Assembly (NCBI RefSeq): GCF_000176235.1
Contig: NZ_ACZV01000002.1
Coordinates: forward strand, 186,001-250,000
Direction: 5' to 3'
DNA length: 64,000 bases
DNA from: Vibrio orientalis CIP 102891 = ATCC 33934
GTDB taxonomy: Bacteria > Pseudomonadota > Gammaproteobacteria > Enterobacterales > Vibrionaceae
The notes beneath the pieces were generated by a model. The model did no database searches and was not told the DNA's origin. It saw only the letters and a list, made by a program, of their open reading frames with translations. The translations under genes and the position numbers were made by a program. Of this stretch, positions 57,749 through 64,000 are shown in pieces. Each line of letters starts with the position of its first letter. Position 1 is the stretch's first letter.

Positions 57749-58597
57749 ATGAAAGGCTTACCTCGTATAAATGCGATGCTTCCACAGCTTTCACCTTCTG
57801 ATCGTTTAATTGCTCAGTTCTTATTGGAGCACCCTGAGCAGGTTAAGTTGTTCTCTTCTCCTGAGCTAGCTAAGACGATCGGAGTTAGCCAATCAACGGT
57901 TGTTAAATTCAGCCAAAAGGTGGGATACAGCGGTTTCTCTGAGTTGAAGTTAAAGTTGTATGAAGGCGACATTAGCTATCAACCTACCTCACGTAAGACG
58001 ATTCATGGTTCGATCTCACGTAGTGATGACACCCAAGTGGTTATGGAAAAGCTATTGTCCAGCAAGCAACGCTCTTTAGAACGTACGGTTGCTTTGAATG
58101 ACGACGTGAATATTCAATCTGCGACTGAATTACTCCATAATGCCAGCAAAATTCAAATCTCTGGAGTTGGTGCTTCATCGCTGGTGGCGAAAGATCTTAG
58201 TTATAAATTGATGAAAATTGGTCATGCGGTTCATTGTGAGCATGATGCGCATATCCAAGTAGCGAACGCTTCAGCTTTGAATGAAAATGATGTGCTGGTC
58301 GCGCTTTCTTATTCAGGTCGAAGCAGAGAGATTTTACGTGTGGCGCAGATTGCCAAAGGACGAAAAGCTAAGGTGATTACTATTAGCCAATTGGCTCCCA
58401 CACCATTAGACAAATATGCCGATATTAAGTTGATGACGGCAGCGGATGAAGAGCAGATTCGGAGTTCATCAATTACCGCGCGAGATAGTCAGCTACTAAT
58501 GACTGATCTGCTCTTTATTGCTTTAACTCAGCAAGAAGAGAGTGCCGACCAGCTAATTGAACAGAGTAAGTCCGCAGTTGCGGCACTAAAACAATAA
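57749..58597 (+). CDS. murR: MurR/RpiR-family transcriptional regulator
   Basis: 282 residues: N-terminal HTH_6 domain (LAKTIGVSQSTVVKFSQKVGYSGFSELK) and C-terminal SIS sugar-phosphate-binding domain (ISGVGASSLVAKDLSYKLMKIGH, ALSYSGRSREILRVA). It probably senses MurNAc-6-P or GlcNAc-6-P and controls the divergent recycling operon. AAAGGAG precedes the ATG. Cotranscribed with nagZ. The symbol follows function by context. Confidence 0.85.
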   Translation: MKGLPRINAMLPQLSPSDRLIAQFLLEHPEQVKLFSSPELAKTIGVSQSTVVKFSQKVGYSGFSELKLKLYEGDISYQPTSRKTIHGSISRSDDTQVVMEKLLSSKQRSLERTVALNDDVNIQSATELLHNASKIQISGVGASSLVAKDLSYKLMKIGHAVHCEHDAHIQVANASALNENDVLVALSYSGRSREILRVAQIAKGRKAKVITISQLAPTPLDKYADIKLMTAADEEQIRSSSITARDSQLLMTDLLFIALTQQEESADQLIEQSKSAVAALKQ

Positions 58598-58606
58598 GGA
58601 ATAAAC

Positions 58607-59593
58607 ATGGGACCGTTATGGCTAGATGTGGCAGGTTGCGAACTGACCGCTGAAGACAAAGAAATATTACAGCACCCAACAGTTGGTGGTTTGATTCTAT
58701 TTGCGCGCAACTACCATGATAGCGAGCAATTATTGGCGTTGAACAAATCTATCCGCCAAGCGGCTAAGCGCCCAATTCTAATCGGTGTTGACCAAGAAGG
58801 TGGTCGAGTACAGCGTTTCCGTGAAGGTTTCTCACTCATTCCTGCTTCCGAGCAATATGCCAAGCAGGCAAACGGTGAGCAGTTAGCAGAGCTGGGTGGT
58901 TGGCTAATGGCTGCGGAGCTAGTAGCTCACGATATCGACTTAAGCTTTGCCCCTGTGTTGGATAAAGGCCATGAGTGTAAAGCGATTGGTAGCCGAGCAT
59001 TTGGTGATGATGTTGATACGATTATTCGTCAAAGCCTAGCGTATATGAAAGGGATGAAATCCGTTGGTATGGCGACCACTGGTAAGCATTTTCCTGGCCA
59101 CGGTGGGGTTGTTGCTGACTCTCACCTAGAAACGCCTTTTGATAATCGCGATACGATAGTTGAGCAAGATATGGCGATCTTCAAAGCTCAAATTGAAGCC
59201 GGAATATTAGACGCGATGATGCCTGCGCATGTGGTGTACCCACATTATGATGATCAGCCTGCGAGTGGTTCAGAGTTCTGGCTTAAGCAAGTGCTGCGTC
59301 AAAAGCTAGGATTCAATGGGATCATCTTCTCTGATGACTTAACCATGGAAGGTGCGGCGATCATGGGTGGACCCGCAGAACGAGCTCATCAATCGCTGGT
59401 GGCTGGGTGCGATATGGTGCTGGTATGTAATCAGCGTGATGCCCAGGTCGAAGTATTGGATAACTTACCGATTATGGAAACTCCGGGAGCAGAAAAACTG
59501 CTTAAAACTCAGAGTTTCTCCTTAGCTGAGTTGCAGCGCAGTGAGGCCTGGAAGCAAGCATCACAAGCGATGCAGCGATTGACTGAAGCATAA
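58607..59593 (+). CDS. nagZ: Beta-N-acetylglucosaminidase NagZ
   Basis: Cytoplasmic GH3 enzyme that cuts GlcNAc from GlcNAc-anhydroMurNAc peptides, which in some species also feeds AmpC induction. 328 residues; [23 protein letters not shown] (with the His of the acid/base dyad) and the nucleophile Asp in [10 protein letters not shown]. Nine bases after murR, followed by a terminator. Confidence 0.95.
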   Translation: MGPLWLDVAGCELTAEDKEILQHPTVGGLILFARNYHDSEQLLALNKSIRQAAKRPILIGVDQEGGRVQRFREGFSLIPASEQYAKQANGEQLAELGGWLMAAELVAHDIDLSFAPVLDKGHECKAIGSRAFGDDVDTIIRQSLAYMKGMKSVGMATTGKHFPGHGGVVADSHLETPFDNRDTIVEQDMAIFKAQIEAGILDAMMPAHVVYPHYDDQPASGSEFWLKQVLRQKLGFNGIIFSDDLTMEGAAIMGGPAERAHQSLVAGCDMVLVCNQRDAQVEVLDNLPIMETPGAEKLLKTQSFSLAELQRSEAWKQASQAMQRLTEA

Positions 59594-59599
59594 TAAAAG

Positions 59600-59628
59600 A
59601 AGAGCCCAAGAGAGGCTCTTTTTTTTTC
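59600..59628 (+). terminator. nagZ terminator
   Basis: AAGAGCC (59600-59606) and GGCTCTT (59614-59620), followed by eight T residues. Confidence 0.88.
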
Positions 59629-59636
59629 GTATTAAG

Positions 59637-60359
59637 TTAGTGGAAGCCGAGCATCTCTTTTAAGGCTTTAAGGTAGCGGCGACTGACTGGCAGGGGGTGC
59701 CCACTCACCGTGATGATTTCTGCCAAACCATTTTCCAACAATTTGATCTCTTTAATAGCCTGAATATTTACCAGAAACTGCCGGTGGCAGCGGACCAAAT
59801 TGGTTTTCTCTTCTAGCACTTTTAAGGTCAACTGAGAGTCGGCCTTCTGATCATGAGTTTGAATATGTACACCGCTAATATCGCTATAAGAAAACTCAAC
59901 ATCTTTAGTCGGAATGATGACGATGCGGTTAAGGCCAATGCAAGGAATCTGGTCCAAGCTTGGTGGGGCTATCGCCGCAACTTGTTGTTTGTTGACGGTT
60001 AGTTGGGATTTGAGCAGTCGTTGTACAGTCTTGTCTAAACGGCAGGTATCGACAGGTTTTAGCAGGTAATCAAATGCGTTGTCCTCAAAAGCCTGAATAG
60101 CAAACTCATCGTACGCGGTGACAAAAACAACCTTTGGCATGGTATCAGGGTCGAGCATTCCGAGCAGTTCAATGCCAGTGATTTGTGGCATCTGAATATC
60201 GAGAAACACCACATCAGGTTTTAACTGATTGATTTTTTTTAGGCCTTCAATGGCGTTGCTAGCTTGATCAATAACTTCGATATGACCCGTTTCTTCGAGT
60301 AATTCGGTTAACTCCTCACGAGCCAACAATTCGTCATCAATGACTAAAGCAGAGAGCAT
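59637..60359 (-). CDS. btsR: LytTR-family response regulator (BtsR/YehT-like)
   Basis: 240 residues: receiver domain with phosphoacceptor D54 (VVFLDIQMP) and C-terminal LytTR DNA-binding domain (about 140-240; VRCHRQFLVNIQAIKEI, PVSRRYLKALKEMLG). In E. coli BtsR activates btsT in response to pyruvate. Nine bases after the kinase gene. The symbol is by similarity; the likely target cstA lies in this window. Confidence 0.82.
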   Translation of the reverse strand: MLSALVIDDELLAREELTELLEETGHIEVIDQASNAIEGLKKINQLKPDVVFLDIQMPQITGIELLGMLDPDTMPKVVFVTAYDEFAIQAFEDNAFDYLLKPVDTCRLDKTVQRLLKSQLTVNKQQVAAIAPPSLDQIPCIGLNRIVIIPTKDVEFSYSDISGVHIQTHDQKADSQLTLKVLEEKTNLVRCHRQFLVNIQAIKEIKLLENGLAEIITVSGHPLPVSRRYLKALKEMLGFH

Positions 60360-60368
60360 AGGGATACC

Positions 60369-62045
60369 TTAATACGTGTTCTCATCAGGAATAATAAAGC
60401 TCATTTGGGTTAAGTGATTCGGTTTCACCTCAATATTGAGAGCTGCCGCGCGACCAAATTTGTTGGTTAATCTTTTATCGACGATCTGCATACCCAGCCC
60501 GGCATGATCTTGCGCAGGGGTCACATAGCTTCCGGCATTGTCTTCCACTATAACTTTTACTCCGCCTGAGACCTTCTGGCTGTAGATGTGGATTTGGCCA
60601 CCTTCAATTAGGTTAGAGATACCGTGTTTGATGGCGTTTTCGACTAACGGTTGCAAAGTAAATGTCGGGACTTTGCGCTTCAACAAGCTTTCATCGATAT
60701 CAATACTGACCTCAAGCCGGTCGGTAAAACGGGCCTTCTCAATCGATAAGTACGCATTAACGTGTGCCAGCTCCTCTTTGAGTGTTACCGTTTCGATATC
60801 TTGTTTTAAGTTACTACGGAAAAAGTGCGACAACTGCTGGATGAGTTCGCGTGCTTTACTTGGATCTCGTCGAACTACAGCACTGATGGTATTGAGTGCG
60901 TTGAAGAGAAAGTGTGGGTTAACCTGCGCATGCAGCAATTTGATTTCTGCTTGAGAAAGCAAGGTCTGTTTTTGTTGATACTCACCAAATAGAATTTGGC
61001 TTGAGAGCAATTGAGCAATGCCTTCCGCCATCGACATATTAATGGTTGAAAATAGCTTTCTCTTTGGCTCGTACAGCTTGATGGTGCCAATAACCTTGTC
61101 GCCGGTACGCAATGGAATAATCAACGCAGAGCCGAGTTTGCAGTCCGCTGAGAGTGAGCACTGGTACGGCTTTTCTTTGCCATCTAAATAGATAATGTCG
61201 TTTTTATTGATCGCATCTAACGTGCTTTGCGAGGAAATCGGCGTATTCGGCTTATGGTGATCATCGCCAATGCCAACAAAGGCAAGGATCTTTTGTTCAT
61301 CGGTAATCGAAACGGCGCCAACATTGGTCTCTTCATAAATGATGCGAGCAATCTTGTCGGCATTTTGTGAGTTAAACCCGGAAGCGAGAATACCGACCGA
61401 ACGCTCGGCAATGTTTAGCGCACGACGAGAAAAGGTGGCGGAGTACTCTTCAAAAATGGTTTTGCGATCTTGCAGGATACTCATAAAAAGCCCCGCGCCG
61501 ACTGAGTTAGCAATGATCATTGGCGCCGCAATAGCCGAAACAAGCGCGTAAGCTTGATCGAAGGGCTTAGCTACGATCAGTATGATCGTCATCTGCACCA
61601 CTTCGGCGATTAAAGTGATGGCAAATACCACACTTGGATTGAACAGTTGCTGTGATTTGCCTTTTCTTACAAAGTAGACGTGAAAAAGGCCACCAATCAA
61701 GCCTTCTGCCGTAGTCGAAATAGCACAAGCTAAATCAGTAAAGCCACCCAGTGAATATCGGTGTAGACCGCCTGTTAGGCCGACGAAGAAGCCCACGACA
61801 GGGCCGCCAAACAAGCCTCCCATTACTGCCCCAATCGCTCGTGTATTAGCGATGGCGTCGTTGATCTGCAAACCAAAATAGGTGCCCATGATGCAAAATA
61901 GAGAAAAAAGCACATAGATGCTTAACTTATGGCTAAGTCGATTGGAAATATTAAGCAAAGGCAAAAAGATAGGGGTCTTACTTAGCATGTAGGCAAGCAT
62001 TAGGTAGACACACATCTGTTGCAGTAAGGAAAGGATTAAGTCCAT
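60369..62045 (-). CDS. btsS: LytS/BtsS-family sensor histidine kinase
   Basis: 558 residues: five or six membrane segments of the 5TM_5TMR_LYT type (to about 190), GAF domain (about 225-345), His-kinase domain with phosphoacceptor H378 (NPHFLFNALN) and a HATPase domain (PLVENAIKHGIS, GLGMQIVDKRL). BtsS binds pyruvate in E. coli. Forms a two-gene operon with the LytTR regulator. Confidence 0.85.
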   Translation of the reverse strand: MDLILSLLQQMCVYLMLAYMLSKTPIFLPLLNISNRLSHKLSIYVLFSLFCIMGTYFGLQINDAIANTRAIGAVMGGLFGGPVVGFFVGLTGGLHRYSLGGFTDLACAISTTAEGLIGGLFHVYFVRKGKSQQLFNPSVVFAITLIAEVVQMTIILIVAKPFDQAYALVSAIAAPMIIANSVGAGLFMSILQDRKTIFEEYSATFSRRALNIAERSVGILASGFNSQNADKIARIIYEETNVGAVSITDEQKILAFVGIGDDHHKPNTPISSQSTLDAINKNDIIYLDGKEKPYQCSLSADCKLGSALIIPLRTGDKVIGTIKLYEPKRKLFSTINMSMAEGIAQLLSSQILFGEYQQKQTLLSQAEIKLLHAQVNPHFLFNALNTISAVVRRDPSKARELIQQLSHFFRSNLKQDIETVTLKEELAHVNAYLSIEKARFTDRLEVSIDIDESLLKRKVPTFTLQPLVENAIKHGISNLIEGGQIHIYSQKVSGGVKVIVEDNAGSYVTPAQDHAGLGMQIVDKRLTNKFGRAAALNIEVKPNHLTQMSFIIPDENTY

Positions 62046-62147
62046 AGCGATAAAGTCAGCGGCATTTGAGTGCTATTTTAGGAAAGAATGTTGTGAGAAA
62101 ACATGCTTAGTTCATATTTCTGGTAGAAAAGTCGATAAATAATTGGT

Positions 62148-62272
62148 TGTAAAGTTATATTTACGGCGTGTTTTTTATTGTTTACATCTTGAAATCTTAA
62201 TTCAGACTGTTATGTTATGGTTATTCTAGCCAAGTTCATACGGAAGATACTTGGTGTAAAATATAATATACA
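62148..62272 (+). promoter_or_regulatory. Three TyrR boxes upstream of aroF-tyrA
   Basis: TGTAAA-N6-TTTACG (62148-62165), TGTTTT-N6-TTTACA (62169-62186) and TGTAAA-N6-TATACA (62255-62272) match TyrR consensus TGTAAA-N6-TTTACA. The first two start 21 bases apart, a strong/weak pair. E. coli aroF-tyrA also has three boxes. Tyrosine with TyrR should repress the operon. Confidence 0.75.
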
Positions 62273-62282
62273 GGTTTGGGTT

Positions 62283-63356
62283 ATGCAGAAAAGTGAATTA
62301 AGCAATATTAACATCAGCGATGAGCAGGTGCTGATTACACCAGAAGAGCTGAAAGCAAAGTTACCATTGAGTGATAATGCTCGTCGCTTTATTCAAGAGT
62401 CTCGCCAAACTATTGCCAATATTCTTCATAAGAAAGATCACCGACTGCTCATCGTTTGCGGTCCTTGTTCTATTCACGATGTTGAGGCGGCGAAGGAGTA
62501 CGCGAAACGCCTTAAAGCATTGTCAGAGCAACTGAGTGATCAACTGTATATTGTTATGCGCGTGTACTTTGAAAAGCCACGTACAACCGTTGGCTGGAAA
62601 GGCTTGATCAATGACCCGCACTTAGATGGCACGTTTGATATCGAGCATGGTCTGCATGTTGGTCGCGAGTTACTGGTGGAATTGGCGGAGATGGAAATTC
62701 CATTGGCAACAGAAGCACTAGATCCAATTAGCCCGCAATATTTAGCAGACACCTTTAGCTGGGCAGCAATTGGTGCGCGTACCACGGAATCACAGACTCA
62801 CCGCGAAATGGCGAGTGGCCTTTCAATGCCAATTGGTTTTAAAAATGGTACCGATGGCAACCTTGCCACCGCTATCAATGCGATGCAGGCTGCGTCATCT
62901 AGTCACCGTTTTATGGGGATTAACCGTGAAGGTCAGGTCGCGCTATTGACCACTCAAGGTAACCCAAATGGCCACGTTATTTTACGTGGTGGTAAGCAGA
63001 CTAACTATGACTCTGTATCAGTTACTGAGTGTGAGCAAGATATGGCAAAACATGGTTTAGACGCGTCATTGATGGTGGATTGTAGCCATGCTAACTCTCG
63101 TAAAGATTTCCGCCGTCAGCCACTGGTGGCAGAAGATGTCATCCACCAAATTCGCGAAGGCAATAAATCGATCATTGGCCTTATGATTGAGAGTCATATC
63201 AATGAAGGTAACCAACCATCGGGTATTCCGTTAAGTGAAATGCAATATGGCGTATCTATTACCGATGCGTGTATCAATTGGGATACAACTGAGGCACTAT
63301 TACGTCATGCACATGAAGAGCTAGTTCCTTTCCTAGAAGATAGATTGAAAGGCTAA
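62283..63356 (+). CDS. aroF: DAHP synthase, tyrosine-sensitive type
   Basis: First step of the shikimate pathway: PEP plus erythrose-4-P to DAHP. 357 residues from ATG 62283; N-terminus [20 protein letters not shown] closely follows E. coli AroF. Metal and substrate motifs [28 protein letters not shown] and [10 protein letters not shown] are intact. The frame is open 22 codons upstream, over the third TyrR box, without support. Cotranscribed with tyrA. Confidence 0.94.
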   Translation: MQKSELSNINISDEQVLITPEELKAKLPLSDNARRFIQESRQTIANILHKKDHRLLIVCGPCSIHDVEAAKEYAKRLKALSEQLSDQLYIVMRVYFEKPRTTVGWKGLINDPHLDGTFDIEHGLHVGRELLVELAEMEIPLATEALDPISPQYLADTFSWAAIGARTTESQTHREMASGLSMPIGFKNGTDGNLATAINAMQAASSSHRFMGINREGQVALLTTQGNPNGHVILRGGKQTNYDSVSVTECEQDMAKHGLDASLMVDCSHANSRKDFRRQPLVAEDVIHQIREGNKSIIGLMIESHINEGNQPSGIPLSEMQYGVSITDACINWDTTEALLRHAHEELVPFLEDRLKG

Positions 63357-63378
63357 AACGAGAGCACAAGGAATATCA

Positions 63379-64000
63379 ATGGCCGTTGAATTGAACGAAT
63401 TGCGTGATCAAATTGACGCAGTAGACAAACAGATTCTGGATTTATTAGCACAGCGACTCTCTTTAGTTGAGAAAGTCGGAGAAGTGAAAAGTGAGCATGG
63501 TTTACCTATCTATGCTCCAGACCGTGAAGCCGCGATGTTGGCTTCGCGCCGTCAAGAGGCTGAGAAGAAAGGTGTTCCGCCACAGCTGATTGAAGACATT
63601 CTTCGCCGAACTATGCGCGAATCCTACGCCAGTGAAAAAGACTCAGGCTTTAAATGCTTAAACCCAGAGCTGCGTTCTGTGGTAATTGTCGGTGGTAACG
63701 GTCAACTAGGTGGTCTATTTGGCCGTATGTTCAAGCTTTCTGGCTATGATGTAAAAGTATTAGGCAGTAAGGATTGGGATAGTGCTGATGAGATCCTAGC
63801 AGATGCAGGCATGGTGGTGGTGACCGTGCCGATTCACCTGACAGAAGGTGTGATTGAGAAACTCGGTAATCTGCCAAAAGACTGTATCTTATGTGATTTA
63901 ACGTCGATTAAGTCTAAACCGCTGCAAGCGATGATGAACGTTCACCAAGGCCCAGTCGTCGGTTTACACCCAATGTTTGGTCCGGATGTTCCGAGCTTAG
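63379..64000 (+). CDS. tyrA: Chorismate mutase/prephenate dehydrogenase (3' end outside window)
   Basis: Bifunctional enzyme of tyrosine synthesis. The first 207 codons are visible: AroQ-type chorismate mutase domain ([33 protein letters not shown]) and the start of the NAD-binding dehydrogenase ([23 protein letters not shown]). ATG 63379 is preceded by AAGGA, 22 bases after aroF. The gene runs past the window edge. Confidence 0.93.
   Translation, partial: MAVELNELRDQIDAVDKQILDLLAQRLSLVEKVGEVKSEHGLPIYAPDREAAMLASRRQEAEKKGVPPQLIEDILRRTMRESYASEKDSGFKCLNPELRSVVIVGGNGQLGGLFGRMFKLSGYDVKVLGSKDWDSADEILADAGMVVVTVPIHLTEGVIEKLGNLPKDCILCDLTSIKSKPLQAMMNVHQGPVVGLHPMFGPDVPSL

Noticed and set aside
60586..60954. 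122-codon plus-strand ORF inside the histidine kinase gene
   Set aside because: It is antisense to the conserved kinase domain and has no ribosome-binding site; long antisense frames are common in this codon usage.

Overview
The window is chromosomal DNA of a Vibrio (Gammaproteobacteria), not identified to species. Gene content and order match the V. cholerae chromosome I stretch that, from memory, runs roughly VC0630-VC0696: shyC-like, tyrS, dacB, ompU, greA, yhbY, rlmE, ftsH, folP, glmM, then prfC, srmB, trmN6, brnQ, prfB, lysS, vpsR, tas, mutH, rppH, ptsP, lgt, thyA, nptA, nhaR, hlyU, rpsT, murJ, ribF, ileS, lspA, fkpB, ispH, cstA, a murein-recycling cluster, a LytS/LytTR pair and aroF-tyrA. 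I see no rRNA, tRNA, transposase, integrase, prophage or CRISPR. Coding DNA is uniform and looks like core genome. No gene set here looks like an undescribed defence or metabolic system. The interest lies in regulatory DNA and in one repeat family.

Layout. 1-5.8 kb: the 3' part of an RND pump, a periplasmic M23 endopeptidase, tyrS, and a CBS-less MgtE preceded by a long leader that encodes a 14-residue peptide. 5.8-16.2 kb: PBP4, the porin OmpU, greA with a terminator in its leader, yhbY, rlmE-ftsH-folP-glmM, a DUF2541 protein and holD-rimI. 16.2-32.6 kb: a GGDEF-EAL protein, prfC, nine exact 131-bp tandem repeats, srmB, trmN6, brnQ, prfB (programmed frameshift) with lysS, the biofilm regulator vpsR, a DUF1127 unit, tas, DUF6482 and mutH. 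The 621-bp gap between mutH and rppH carries five DnaA boxes and is the syntenic equivalent of the E. coli DARS2 locus. 33.2-38.5 kb: the probable operon rppH-ptsP-TauE-lgt-thyA. 38.6-52 kb: a second repeat array, nptA with a Pho-box-like site, nhaR, hlyU, rpsT, murJ, ribF-ileS-lspA-fkpB-ispH (a third repeat copy sits between ileS and lspA), and cstA behind five octamers spaced exactly 20 bp apart. 52-64 kb: two small envelope genes, murQ-anmK-kinase-symporter divergent from murR-nagZ, a BtsS/BtsR-like two-component system, and aroF-tyrA behind three TyrR boxes.

How the genes work together. Several genes serve the envelope: PBP4, the M23 enzyme, GlmM, MurJ, Lgt, LspA, and the NagZ/AnmK/MurQ recycling set with its own regulator and transporter. 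Others serve translation: TyrRS, LysRS, IleRS, RF2, RF3, S20, RlmE, YhbY, SrmB, TrmN6 and RimI. The LytTR pair at 59.6-62.0 kb is a good candidate to act on the octamer array in front of cstA 8 kb away, because BtsSR systems control CstA/BtsT-type pyruvate transporters.
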